Of a stretch of 64,000 bases of DNA, positions 44,167 to 52,616 are shown piece after piece (the stretch's first letter is position 1; every line of letters starts with the position of its first letter). A program made the translations under genes and the position numbers. The notes under the pieces were generated by a model. That model saw only the letters and a program-made list of their open reading frames with translations, had not been told where the DNA came from and searched no databases. Source of the stretch: Prevotella sp. (lineage in GTDB: Bacteria > Bacteroidota > Bacteroidia > Bacteroidales > Bacteroidaceae); contig JAFZUS010000096.1 in assembly GCA_017618275.1 (NCBI GenBank), positions 1 through 64,000 of the forward strand. Reading direction: 5' to 3'.

Positions 44167-45042
44167 TTACAGGGACATAAAGCGACGGAGGATCTCATCG
44201 ACCGTCACCTCACGGTATTTGTTGGATACTTCTGTACGGGTCTCCCACTCAGTGTCACTACCAAGATAATTGAGCGTCATACCGAGTTTCACCTCCTTCG
44301 TGGCAGTCGTCAGGACAATACCATGTTTGGTGGGATATTTCTTGCCCGAGAACATCTCAAACTTATCATAGTCCCAGTTCAACTGGGCACTGTTCTCTGG
44401 ATTGAAGCGGTCCTTGTACTGGATATTAGCCATCTTGATGGCGGCATCCTGACGTCCGACAAGCCAACTGTAGTCCATCTTACCCTCGTTCAATTGGACA
44501 ATCATATCATTACCGCTCTCAAGGGTCGTATAGACAGCAGTCGTGTCAGTAGCAGCGGGTTTCTTACCGATAATGACTGGATTGGGCTTAAACAATTCGT
44601 TCCAGAACAGAGCCTGCATCGAACTGAAGTCCAAGCCGCTGTTACGCAGGAAATCGACCTGCATCCAGGGTGCCTTCAGATACTGTTTGTTTATACGGTC
44701 CATGATCAATACATAGTCCTTGGTCATCTCGATACGTCCGGCCTCCACGAAACCGAAAGCCATCAGTTGCAAACGGATCACATCGTCTCGCTTCATCTTC
44801 AGGTTACCTGTCAGCGTCAACTTCTGGGCTCCAACCTCAACAGAGAACTTCACCTTTGAAGTGAGAAAGCGGGCAGTGGTGACATTATCCTGTACTCTCT
44901 CCACAAAATCCTTCTGCTGTTGCTCTTCGACAGTGAGGGGTTTCGGTGTCTCTTCTTTCACGCTCTTCTTGTGTAAGAAACAAGAAGTCAGCATCAGTGG
45001 CATTGCCAATACGGCAATCTTCAAAAAACTCGATAATTTCAT
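44167..45042 (-). CDS. DUF4292 lipoprotein (LolB/LolA-like fold)
   Basis: A 291-residue lipoprotein (lipobox LTSC, Cys21). The beta-rich body contains RFLTSKVKFSVEVGAQKLTL, LKMKRDDVIRLQLMAFGFVE, TKDYVLIMDRINKQYL and LNWDYDKFEMFSGKKYPTKH, matching DUF4292. This family is thought to have a lipoprotein-localisation-like fold, but its role is not settled. Its start overlaps the TPR gene stop by 4 nt (ATGA), and the EnvC-like gene follows 12 nt later. Confidence 0.85.
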   Translation of the reverse strand: MKLSSFLKIAVLAMPLMLTSCFLHKKSVKEETPKPLTVEEQQQKDFVERVQDNVTTARFLTSKVKFSVEVGAQKLTLTGNLKMKRDDVIRLQLMAFGFVEAGRIEMTKDYVLIMDRINKQYLKAPWMQVDFLRNSGLDFSSMQALFWNELFKPNPVIIGKKPAATDTTAVYTTLESGNDMIVQLNEGKMDYSWLVGRQDAAIKMANIQYKDRFNPENSAQLNWDYDKFEMFSGKKYPTKHGIVLTTATKEVKLGMTLNYLGSDTEWETRTEVSNKYREVTVDEILRRFMSL

Positions 45043-46844
45043 TCTTTAAAATATTTTTTAAGTTTGACTTTTCTGATAAGTACTTTGTTCTCAGCATCTC
45101 CCTTCAGGGCATCCTGCCAGTAGGTCAGGGCCTTGTCGGGATCCTTACAATACCAGTAGATGTCACCGGCATGCTCATAGATGGCCGCATTACTGATGGT
45201 GTCCCCATTGAGGGCAACGGAATCCACATTCTGCAAGGCCTGATCGATATATATTTTCGCCTCAGCATAACGCTCCTGCATAAAGAGAATCCATGCAAAG
45301 GTGTCAAGATAGGTGGCATTTTTCGGTTCTGCCTTCAGCGTCTTCATGCTCATCGTCTCGGCCTTCGACAGGTTCTCGTTCTGCAGACTGAGATAATAGG
45401 CATAGTTGTTCAGGCACGGGATATTGTCGGGCTTCCATTGCAGACAGGAGTCATAGGCTGCAAAGGCCTCCTGCACGCGCCCCTTCTTATGCAAAATCTC
45501 ACCCATCACCTCATAGAAGTCCGAGACGATATCCGCATTACTCTGCTCGTTGATGACGCTCACACCGTTCTGGAAGGTAGAGAGCGCCTGATCCAGACTG
45601 TCCCGCTGGTAATAGGCTATCCCCTGATAATAATAGAAGGCCATATTGTCAGGATTATATGCCCGGGCCGTCTGACATAGTTCTATCACACGGTCTTTAT
45701 CGTCTTCTGCCCAGGCATAGCCCACCAGATGCAGACGTGCCGTCGAATTGTCCGGCGCCAGTTTCAGGATGTAGTTCAACACCGGTTTGATGCTATCCGA
45801 CGGCATCTTCTTCAGGTCCATATAGGTGGCACACAACATCGGGATATCCACATCCGTGGTATCGACCTCCATCATCTGATGGAACATCCTGAGTACCTCC
45901 GTACTGTCCCCACCCTCCTGTTCATTGGTCGCGATAATCTGTCGGATCAGATAGGTCTTCTCTTCCAGACTCGTGTTCCTGCCCAACAGCACTCGTCTGG
46001 TCAACGAGTCGGCCATAGCCTGATTCTGCTGCGACTGGTAATAAGTCCGCAACGACATCAGGACACGGTTGTTGTTGGGTTCTTCGTTGAGGATACGATC
46101 ATAGATATCCAACGCCTGTTTCGTCTCTCCGTTCATCATCAGGCTCTCCCCGTACATCGCCAGGTAGTTCAGGTCGTTGGGATATTGCTTGGCCAAGGCG
46201 GCCATCTCTGCCACGGCAGCCTTCTCATTACCCATCCGTGTATAGACTTCACTCTTCGCCAGTGACAGGCGTTCGCTCTTGCCGTCAATCATCTCTATCC
46301 TGTCCAGGACGGCAACGGCACTCTTGTAATCATTTACCTCCTGATAGAGTTGGAAGAGCATCTCCAACAGACCCTCGCGGTCTTTATGCCGCTCATAGAT
46401 CTTTTCCACCACGGCAATGGCTTCCTGATAGTTCTGTTGACGGATATATACCTGCGCCAACGTCTCCATATAAGTCTCGTTTTGTGGGTTCAGACGTGCT
46501 GCGGTCTGAAAATAGTCAAGAGATTTCTCTGTCTGTTTCAGGGCACTGTAATACTGTGCCAGGAAATAATAGACCTCAGCCGCATAGGGATTGATGTCCA
46601 GGCAATGACGCAACAGGTCGAAGGCTGCGTCATTCTGTCCTTTCTGCCGCTGTACCATGGCCTCCAGAAAATAATGGTCATACAGACGTGCCTGTTCTGG
46701 GGAGAGTTGGGGTCTCTCCTCCGTCAGGACAGTCCCTCCACCACCCGTCTTGGCGGTGGTGGAACACGACCACATGCCGACCGCCATTACGACCACCAGC
46801 ATCCAAACCTCCAGGGTTGTTCTTATCCTCTTCTTCGTGACCAA
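45039..46844 (-). CDS. tetratricopeptide-repeat lipoprotein
   Basis: A 601-residue protein starting at TTG 46844, chosen because KKRIR precedes the hydrophobic core of the signal and Cys27 (MWSC) ends it; an ATG at 46802 would cut the charged region. At least twelve TPR motifs follow, such as AAEVYYFLAQYYSALKQTEK, NETYMETLAQVYIRQQNYQE and NIPCLNNYAYYLSLQNENLS. It is likely a periplasmic scaffold. It lies between dut and the DUF4292 gene. Confidence 0.82.
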   Translation of the reverse strand: MVTKKRIRTTLEVWMLVVVMAVGMWSCSTTAKTGGGGTVLTEERPQLSPEQARLYDHYFLEAMVQRQKGQNDAAFDLLRHCLDINPYAAEVYYFLAQYYSALKQTEKSLDYFQTAARLNPQNETYMETLAQVYIRQQNYQEAIAVVEKIYERHKDREGLLEMLFQLYQEVNDYKSAVAVLDRIEMIDGKSERLSLAKSEVYTRMGNEKAAVAEMAALAKQYPNDLNYLAMYGESLMMNGETKQALDIYDRILNEEPNNNRVLMSLRTYYQSQQNQAMADSLTRRVLLGRNTSLEEKTYLIRQIIATNEQEGGDSTEVLRMFHQMMEVDTTDVDIPMLCATYMDLKKMPSDSIKPVLNYILKLAPDNSTARLHLVGYAWAEDDKDRVIELCQTARAYNPDNMAFYYYQGIAYYQRDSLDQALSTFQNGVSVINEQSNADIVSDFYEVMGEILHKKGRVQEAFAAYDSCLQWKPDNIPCLNNYAYYLSLQNENLSKAETMSMKTLKAEPKNATYLDTFAWILFMQERYAEAKIYIDQALQNVDSVALNGDTISNAAIYEHAGDIYWYCKDPDKALTYWQDALKGDAENKVLIRKVKLKKYFKE

Positions 46845-46857
46845 TCGTCCTACCTGT

Positions 46858-47295
46858 TTATTTCACACCTGTATGCCCATAACCGCCGGAACCACGCTCT
46901 GTTTCATCGAGCACCTCCACACTCTCAAACACAGCCTGTTCGTGACGGGCGATAACCATCTGGGCAATGCGCTCCCCGTCTTCCACGACAAATGTCTCCT
47001 GCGACAGATTGATGAGCACCACACCCACCTCACCTCGGTAGTCGGCATCCACCGTCCCTGGGGCATTCAGTACCGTGATACCTTTCTTCAGGGCTAGTCC
47101 ACTACGTGGACGTACCTGCGCTTCATACCCTTCCGGCAACGCGATATACAGACCCGTCGGAATGAGTCTGCGCTCCATCGGCTGCAGAGTGACCGGGGCC
47201 TCCAGATTAGCCCTCAAATCCATCCCCGCACTCTGCGTGGTGGCATACTGAGGCAACGGCTGATGGCCTTTGTTGACGACCTTGATCTTGAGCAT
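46858..47295 (-). CDS. dut: dUTP diphosphatase
   Basis: A 145-residue trimeric dUTPase with all five motifs: [39 protein letters not shown] and the C-terminal [10 protein letters not shown]. It hydrolyses dUTP to dUMP and PPi, keeping uracil out of DNA and feeding dTMP synthesis. ATG 47295 gives the standard family length; an upstream in-frame start adds 14 atypical residues. It is the first gene of the minus-strand operon, with TACTTTTG upstream. Confidence 0.96.
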   Translation of the reverse strand: MLKIKVVNKGHQPLPQYATTQSAGMDLRANLEAPVTLQPMERRLIPTGLYIALPEGYEAQVRPRSGLALKKGITVLNAPGTVDADYRGEVGVVLINLSQETFVVEDGERIAQMVIARHEQAVFESVEVLDETERGSGGYGHTGVK

Positions 47296-47324
47296 ACTTT
47301 TAAAATTACATTTTAACTTTGGTG

Positions 47325-47332
47325 CAAAAGTA
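47325..47332 (-). promoter_or_regulatory. candidate -7 element for dut
   Basis: Minus-strand TACTTTTG, 30 nt before ATG 47295. No clear -33 element. Confidence 0.5.
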
Positions 47333-47373
47333 CGCATTTATCTTGAAATATCCATATTTTTCCACGGAAAATG

Positions 47374-47403
47374 TTGTTTTTTATAATAAATTCGTTACTT
47401 TTG
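47374..47403 (+). promoter_or_regulatory. promoter for dgt
   Basis: TTG (47374-47376), 19 bp, TACTTTTG (47396-47403). The start codon at 47413 lies within about 10 nt, so the mRNA would be nearly leaderless. Confidence 0.65.
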
Positions 47404-47412
47404 CAGTCAATT

Positions 47413-48753
47413 ATGATGAATTGGCAGCAACTTATATCCAACAAACGGCTCGGACAAGAACATAAACATCCGGAGCGTCATGATGACCGAACAGAGTTCA
47501 AGCGCGACTACGACCGACTGATTTTCTCAGCCCCTTTCCGTCGCCTGCAAAACAAGACGCAGGTGTTCCCCCTGCCGGGTAGCGTCTTTGTACACAACCG
47601 TCTCACCCACTCTCTGGAAGTGGCCAGTGTCGGCATGTCATTAGGCAACGATGTGGCGAAACAACTCATCCATCGCCACCCGGAACTGAAAGACACCCTC
47701 TTTGCCGAGATCGGACAGATTGTAGCCACCGCCTGTCTGGCCCACGACATGGGCAATCCGCCCTTTGGCCACAGTGGGGAGAAGGCCATCCAGACCTACT
47801 TCTCCGAAGGTCCCGGCAGAGACCTGCAACGGGAGGTGAGTCACCAGTTCTGGGACGACATCACCCATTTCGAAGGCAATGCCAATGCCTTCCGTCTGTT
47901 GACCCACCAGTTCAAGGGCCGTCGCACTGGTGGTTTTGTCATGACTTATTCAACCCTTGCCAGCATCGTAAAGTACCCCTTCTCATCCTCTGCACCAAGT
48001 AAGAAGGGGAAGTTCGGTTTCTTCAACGAAGAAAGGGACATCTACCGGAAAGTGGCCGATGAATTGGGCATTATTTGTCTTTCAGAACCAGGCGAACCGC
48101 TCCGCTATGTCCGTCATCCGTTGGTCTACTTGGTAGAGGCAGCCGATGACATCTGTTATGAAATCATGGACCTGGAGGATGCCCATAAGTTAAAGATTCT
48201 TTCCTATGAAGAGACGGCTCAATTGATGCTCAGTTTCTTCGACGAGACCCATCAGAAAAGCATACTGCAACGCATCATTGATGAAGGGCTGACCGATGAC
48301 AATGAGAAAGTGGTCTATATGCGTGCCTGTGTCATCGGAAAACTGGAAAACGAGTGTGTGCAAGTCTTCGTCAACCATGAGGAAGATATCCTGAACGGCA
48401 CTTTCAAAGGCTCGCTGATTGACAGTATATCAGAAACACCATACAAGGCCTATCGGGACTGTGCAGCGCTCTCGGTAGAGCGTATCTATAAAAGCCGACC
48501 TGTACTCGACGTGGAACTGTCTGGTTACAAGATTATGGAAACATTAATGACCCATTTCATCGAAGCTGCCCGCCACCCGGACCGTTTCTATTCCAAACAA
48601 CTCATCAGCCGTGTAAGCAGCCAATACGACATCGACTCACCTCACCTGGAGACACGCCTAATGGCCGTCATCGACTATATCAGTGGCATGACGGACGTCT
48701 ATGCCCTCGATGTCTATCAGAAAATCTGCGGCATCGCGCTGCCGATTGTTTGA
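47413..48753 (+). CDS. dgt: deoxyguanosinetriphosphate triphosphohydrolase (HD domain)
   Basis: About 446 residues. dGTPase fingerprint: FSAPFRRLQNKTQVFPLPG, HNRLTHSLEVASVG (His61, His66), CLAHDMGNPPFGHSGE (His111, Asp112, His120), and VEAADDICYEIMDLEDAH for the later metal Asp. It cleaves dNTPs to nucleoside and tripolyphosphate. The first of two adjacent ATGs (47413, 47416) was taken; longer starts lie in the promoter. It ends 1 nt from the convergent glsB gene with no space for a terminator. Confidence 0.93.
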   Translation: MMNWQQLISNKRLGQEHKHPERHDDRTEFKRDYDRLIFSAPFRRLQNKTQVFPLPGSVFVHNRLTHSLEVASVGMSLGNDVAKQLIHRHPELKDTLFAEIGQIVATACLAHDMGNPPFGHSGEKAIQTYFSEGPGRDLQREVSHQFWDDITHFEGNANAFRLLTHQFKGRRTGGFVMTYSTLASIVKYPFSSSAPSKKGKFGFFNEERDIYRKVADELGIICLSEPGEPLRYVRHPLVYLVEAADDICYEIMDLEDAHKLKILSYEETAQLMLSFFDETHQKSILQRIIDEGLTDDNEKVVYMRACVIGKLENECVQVFVNHEEDILNGTFKGSLIDSISETPYKAYRDCAALSVERIYKSRPVLDVELSGYKIMETLMTHFIEAARHPDRFYSKQLISRVSSQYDIDSPHLETRLMAVIDYISGMTDVYALDVYQKICGIALPIV

Positions 48754-48754
48754 T

Positions 48755-49744
48755 TCAATGCGGTTTGTAGATGACCTTGTTGGCACCACTGGTAATTTTC
48801 AGGGCATCGGGGTGCTCCTTGATATAGGAGTCGATGTGGCGTACGCGCTTCTCGGCAAGGATTTCGTCAACAGCAATAAGAATACCTGTCTCCTCTACAT
48901 CACCGAAACCATAGTTAATGGCAGTACCAAAGAGTTTCATCGTCGGAGAAAGATTCATATAGGCATTCACCAATGGCGGTATGTTGTAGCCGAGTTTACG
49001 GATTTCGGCATTCAAGATGCGATAGTCTTCCTTAAAACTGTTTTTGCAGAATAGTGTTTCCAATTCCCGAGGGTCAGCTTCAATTTTCAGCGGTTTCATC
49101 GGGATAATCAGGCGTTCCTTGTCATCAAAATGCTTCTGCAGGAAATACAGAATCATATCACGGCCTTTGCGGATGTAAGAGGGATACATCGTCATCTTAC
49201 CGAAGAAATACTTCACATTCGGTTTGATCACGGTCAGGGCTCCGAGTCCATCCCAAAGATTATCCAAGGCAAAGAGACTCTTGGCCCCCATACGCGAACT
49301 CTGATAGGGAAGAGCCACAAACGAACGGCCCAATTCAATGGTATAAGGGGCATACTCCTTAATGAACTTATCCGAAAAATGGAACATGTGACTCGTTGCC
49401 AGGATTGGCTGTCCATGCTCATCATATTCCCAGGCCGTACCCTCGAGATAACGATAGCCGCCAATGATCTCCTCCTGCTCAGGATTCCATACTATCAGTT
49501 GTTTATAACAGTTCTCGCAGATATCAAACTCGTCGATATCCATCTCTTTACCTGTTCCGCCACCTGCCTCCCGGAAAGCAATCTCACGCAGTCGCCCGAT
49601 TTCCTTCATGACATTCGGCGCATTATGAGCCGTCACGACGTAAATCCTGTTATTGCTCTTGTTCGTCATACGAAGTTGACGCTCAGGGGTCAACTCGCTT
49701 TTGAGGACTTCTTTGTCGATGGGTTGGATAATCTCTTGTTCCAT
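48755..49744 (-). CDS. glsB: GNAT N-acyltransferase of glycine/ornithine lipid synthesis (GlsB-like)
   Basis: A 329-residue protein of the OlsB/hemolysin-like acyltransferase family: REIAFREAGGGTGKEMDIDE, EEIIGGYRYLEG, ELGRSFVALPYQ and YFFGKMTMYPSYIRKGRDMI. In Bacteroides, glsB (N-acylation of glycine by 3-hydroxyacyl-ACP) and glsA (O-acylation) make glycine lipids. The adjacency with an O-acyltransferase gene 23 nt upstream supports the same role here. The amino acid specificity is inferred from the phylum. Confidence 0.8.
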   Translation of the reverse strand: MEQEIIQPIDKEVLKSELTPERQLRMTNKSNNRIYVVTAHNAPNVMKEIGRLREIAFREAGGGTGKEMDIDEFDICENCYKQLIVWNPEQEEIIGGYRYLEGTAWEYDEHGQPILATSHMFHFSDKFIKEYAPYTIELGRSFVALPYQSSRMGAKSLFALDNLWDGLGALTVIKPNVKYFFGKMTMYPSYIRKGRDMILYFLQKHFDDKERLIIPMKPLKIEADPRELETLFCKNSFKEDYRILNAEIRKLGYNIPPLVNAYMNLSPTMKLFGTAINYGFGDVEETGILIAVDEILAEKRVRHIDSYIKEHPDALKITSGANKVIYKPH

Positions 49745-49767
49745 TCTTTAGGGGTTGATTGAAGGTC

Positions 49768-50592
49768 TTATAAGGAGTAAACTATATCACGGACATACTG
49801 GGCCCACTCTGTCGCATTGCGACTCTTGTCGAAGGTCTGCCAGGGGATGGGCTTGCCGATGGTCACCTTGAAGGTCTTATGCACGTTTTTGTACATTTCA
49901 TCGACTAAAAATAGCATGGCAAGGTTGAATTTCAGATGTTTGTCACTGAAGTTTGCCAAGCGGTAGAAGAAGTTGGAGTTCTGACCGCTGAAATGGATGG
50001 GGACCACATCCCGTTGGTACTCGACGCTCTTCGATAAGAAGGTCTTCTTCCAGGGTATGTCGCTGATGACCCCGTCACGCTTTCGGGAACAAATGCCTGC
50101 AGGAAACATCAGCATGTGATTGTCGCTCTGGAATCCAGTCTCCACCATTGCGGGGAAGTTGCGACTCTGATTGCCTGTCTTATTGATGGGAATGCAGACC
50201 GGAGCCAGTCCAGGAAGATTCATCAGCAAGTCATTCACAAGATAACGGAAACGACCGTTATAATGGCGTCCGATGATTGCCCCAAGGGCCACCCCGTCCT
50301 CCCCGCCAAGGGGATGGTTGCTGACAAAGGTGTAGAGTCGACCGTCGTCGGGGTCCGGCAGGTTCTCCTTCCCCTCTATCTCCAGCGTCATATCGAGATA
50401 TCGCACGCACTCCTCCAACCAGTCCACGCCTACCTTGTCGCGGCTCTCCCACAGATAGGCATTCACCTCGTCCTGGTGGGCGATGTGCTTCAACCAACTG
50501 ACAAGCAATCCCGGTACAAACTTGGCCTTGGCTCCCATCTTCTGACGGAGTATCTTATCAATGTCGATTGTCTTCTTTGTAACCGTTGCCAT
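49768..50592 (-). CDS. glsA: O-acyltransferase of glycine lipid synthesis (GlsA-like, PlsC fold)
   Basis: A 274-residue PlsC-like acyltransferase. The catalytic block is SNHPLGGEDG (His93, Asp99). It also shows VNDLLMNLPGLAPVCIPINK, FPAGICSRKRDG (motif III region) and DVVPIHFSGQNSNFF. It is expected to add the second acyl chain to the N-acyl amino acid made by GlsB. It is the first gene of the two-gene operon and divergent from mraZ, with its own -7 element. Confidence 0.8.
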   Translation of the reverse strand: MATVTKKTIDIDKILRQKMGAKAKFVPGLLVSWLKHIAHQDEVNAYLWESRDKVGVDWLEECVRYLDMTLEIEGKENLPDPDDGRLYTFVSNHPLGGEDGVALGAIIGRHYNGRFRYLVNDLLMNLPGLAPVCIPINKTGNQSRNFPAMVETGFQSDNHMLMFPAGICSRKRDGVISDIPWKKTFLSKSVEYQRDVVPIHFSGQNSNFFYRLANFSDKHLKFNLAMLFLVDEMYKNVHKTFKVTIGKPIPWQTFDKSRNATEWAQYVRDIVYSL

Positions 50593-50616
50593 TTCTCATC
50601 TCATACTAACAAGTTG

Positions 50617-50624
50617 CAAAAATA
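50617..50624 (-). promoter_or_regulatory. candidate -7 element for glsA-glsB
   Basis: Minus-strand TATTTTTG, about 25 nt before ATG 50592. A TTTG stands 22 bp further upstream (50650-50647), slightly long for the spacer. Confidence 0.55.
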
Positions 50625-50692
50625 GCACAAATCTTTCAATTATGAGCAAAAAAGCGAACAAAAGCGCTGAAGAAAGGTTAAAAAAACTAAAT

Positions 50693-50730
50693 GGTGGGGA
50701 ATTAGTTCATAAAAGTGGATGAAAATGGAG
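50693..50730 (+). promoter_or_regulatory. putative MraZ operator repeats
   Basis: GTGG-type boxes occur at 50694 (GTGGGGA), 50715 (AAAGTGGATG) and a variant at 50725 (AAAATGGAGG), spaced 21 and 10 bp. MraZ of several bacteria binds direct GTGG-type repeats upstream of its own gene. The array overlaps the -33 position of the mraZ promoter, suiting repression. Confidence 0.5.
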
Positions 50731-50740
50731 GAAAAATACA

Positions 50741-50748
50741 TAATTTTG
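50741..50748 (+). promoter_or_regulatory. -7 element of the dcw cluster promoter
   Basis: TAATTTTG fits TAnnTTTG and lies 30 nt before ATG 50778, directly after the GTGG boxes. Confidence 0.55.
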
Positions 50749-50777
50749 TAACCGAATTCTTTATAAAAGTTGTACGT

Positions 50778-51230
50778 ATGCGATTCCTAGGAAACATAGA
50801 AGCGAAAGCCGACGCTAAAGGAAGGGCGTTCCTGCCAGCCGTTTTCCGCAAGGTGCTTCAGGCATCTGGCGAGGAAAACCTCGTGCTGCGCAAGGACATC
50901 TTCCAGCAGTGCCTGGTTCTGTTTCCTGAAAGTGTGTGGAATCAGCGCGTTGATCTGCTGAAATCCCAACTGAAGCAGTGGAAACCCACGCATCAGCAGA
51001 TATTAAGGCAGTTTGTTTCGGAGGCGGAGGTGGTCAGCCTTGACGGTAATGGCCGCTTCCTGATCTCCAAACGCCTGCAACGGATGGCCTGTCTGGATCA
51101 GGACCTACAGTTCATCGGTGTCGACGACACCATCGAGATATGGTCACCCCAACGTCTGAAGGAGAGTCTGAAGACAGATGAAGAGTTCGGAGCCGCCTTG
51201 GAAGACATCATGAATACCGACGCTCAATGA
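50778..51230 (+). CDS. mraZ: MraZ, transcriptional regulator of the dcw cluster
   Basis: A 150-residue protein with two AbrB-like MraZ repeats: RFLGNIEAKADAKGRAFLPA, and later VSLDGNGRFLISKRLQRMA followed by IEIW. MraZ is a ring-forming DNA-binding repressor of its own operon. ATG 50778 gives the conserved start; an upstream in-frame ATG (50715) falls in the operator. Its stop overlaps rsmH (ATGA). It is the first gene of the cluster. Confidence 0.95.
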   Translation: MRFLGNIEAKADAKGRAFLPAVFRKVLQASGEENLVLRKDIFQQCLVLFPESVWNQRVDLLKSQLKQWKPTHQQILRQFVSEAEVVSLDGNGRFLISKRLQRMACLDQDLQFIGVDDTIEIWSPQRLKESLKTDEEFGAALEDIMNTDAQ

Positions 51231-52141
51231 TCAAGACGGCTGAGACATATCACGTACCAGTACTCCTACAGGAGAGCGTCGACGGGCTTGCTATCAAGCC
51301 CGACGGTGTTTATATAGATACAACCTTTGGTGGTGGCGGCCACAGCAGGGAGATACTCAGCAGACTGGGAAAGAAAGGACATCTGTTCAGTTTCGACCAG
51401 GATGCAGACGCAGAAAGAAACTGCATAAAGGACGAGCGGTTTACCTTTGTCAGGAGCAATTTCAGATACATCAAGAACTGGATGCGCTATTATGGCATAG
51501 AACAGATAGACGGCCTGCTGGCCGACCTGGGAGTCTCCAGTCACCATTTCGACGATGAGACCCGCGGCTTCTCTTTCCGTTATGAGGCACCCTTGGATAT
51601 GCGGATGAACAAACGGGCCGGAAAGACCGCAGCCGACATCCTCAATGAGGCTGAGGAAAGTCAACTGGCCGACATCCTGTACATCTATGGCGAACTGAAG
51701 CAAGCACGAAGAGTCGCCTCAGCCATCGTAAAAGGCAGGGCCACACGACGGATAGAGACTACAGCCGACCTGTTGCAACTGACGGAAAGCCTCTTCCCTC
51801 GTGAACACGAGAAGAAAGAAATGGCCAAACTCTTCCAGGCCCTGCGCATCGAAGTCAATCACGAGATGGATGCGCTTCGCGAGATGCTCAACGGTGCACG
51901 TGACCTACTCCGCCCGGGAGGACGTCTTTCCGTGATCACCTACCACTCCCTGGAAGACCGCATGGTCAAGAACTTCATCAAGGCGGGTAATGCCGAAGGC
52001 AAGGTCAGCCAGGACTTCTTCGGACGAACAGAGGCACCCTTCAGAACCGTCAACAACAAAGTGGTGACCCCCTCTGCCGACGAACAGGCTCGAAACCCCC
52101 GCAGTCGAAGCGCAAAACTAAGAATAGGAGAGAAAATATGA
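51227..52141 (+). CDS. rsmH: 16S rRNA m4C1402 methyltransferase
   Basis: A 304-residue protein. SAM-binding DTTFGGGGHSREIL, then DQDADAE, ADLGVSSHHFD and ALRIEVNHEM, and C-terminal ITYHSLEDRMVKNF and NPRSRSAKLR define RsmH (MraW). It methylates N4 of C1402 in 16S rRNA. It is translationally coupled to mraZ. Its stop is followed immediately by a CTAG decamer array before ftsL. Confidence 0.97.
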   Translation: MIKTAETYHVPVLLQESVDGLAIKPDGVYIDTTFGGGGHSREILSRLGKKGHLFSFDQDADAERNCIKDERFTFVRSNFRYIKNWMRYYGIEQIDGLLADLGVSSHHFDDETRGFSFRYEAPLDMRMNKRAGKTAADILNEAEESQLADILYIYGELKQARRVASAIVKGRATRRIETTADLLQLTESLFPREHEKKEMAKLFQALRIEVNHEMDALREMLNGARDLLRPGGRLSVITYHSLEDRMVKNFIKAGNAEGKVSQDFFGRTEAPFRTVNNKVVTPSADEQARNPRSRSAKLRIGEKI

Positions 52142-52200
52142 AATAGGAATACCTAGAAAAGCCTAGATTAGCCTAGGACAGCCTAGAACCCCCTAGAATA
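52141..52200 (+). repeat. CTAG decamer array 1 (rsmH-ftsL spacer)
   Basis: CTAG at 52153, 52163, 52173, 52183 and 52193, exactly 10 bp apart, in units such as GCCTAGGACA and ACCTAGAAAA. A degenerate sixth unit (AAATAGGAAT) begins at the rsmH stop. The array fills almost the whole 67-nt spacer. Confidence 0.95.
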
Positions 52201-52208
52201 AAAGAGAT

Positions 52209-52616
52209 ATGAACGAGAACGAGATTAAGGATCAGACAAAGGATACCATCCGGAAAATCAAGGATACCGTCAAGGAAGAAGACCCGAAACTGTCATCCTC
52301 ATTGACCCTGCGCACAATCTTGGGTGGCGACTTCCTCACGGCGGAGATGGTACGCCACCAGATCTGGCTCATTATGCTTATCGTACTGTTCGCCATTGTC
52401 TATGTCGCCTTCAGATACCAGTGTCAGCAGGACATGATAGCCATCGACAAGATGGAAAAGGAACTGCTCGACGCCAAGTACAAGGCCCTGTCGAGTTCGA
52501 GTACCCTCACGGAGAAATGTCGGGAGAGCCATGTGCTGGATGCCCTCCGCAACAACAAGGACAGTGTACTGCATGTCGCTGACCAGCCACCTTATATTAT
52601 AAATATACCAGAATGA
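52209..52616 (+). CDS. ftsL: FtsL-like division protein
   Basis: A 135-residue bitopic protein. A cytoplasmic tail of about 50 residues, one transmembrane helix (about 53-71, IWLIMLIVLFAIVYVAF), then a short periplasmic coiled coil (QQDMIAIDKMEKELLDAKYK). Assignment rests on position between rsmH and ftsI and on topology, since FtsL is poorly conserved. Its stop overlaps ftsI (ATGA). Confidence 0.85.
   Translation: MNENEIKDQTKDTIRKIKDTVKEEDPKLSSSLTLRTILGGDFLTAEMVRHQIWLIMLIVLFAIVYVAFRYQCQQDMIAIDKMEKELLDAKYKALSSSSTLTEKCRESHVLDALRNNKDSVLHVADQPPYIINIPE

Noticed and set aside
43678..44859. Open frame of 393 codons on the plus strand
   Set aside because: It crosses two real minus-strand genes (EnvC-like and DUF4292) and consists of Leu-rich antisense sequence.
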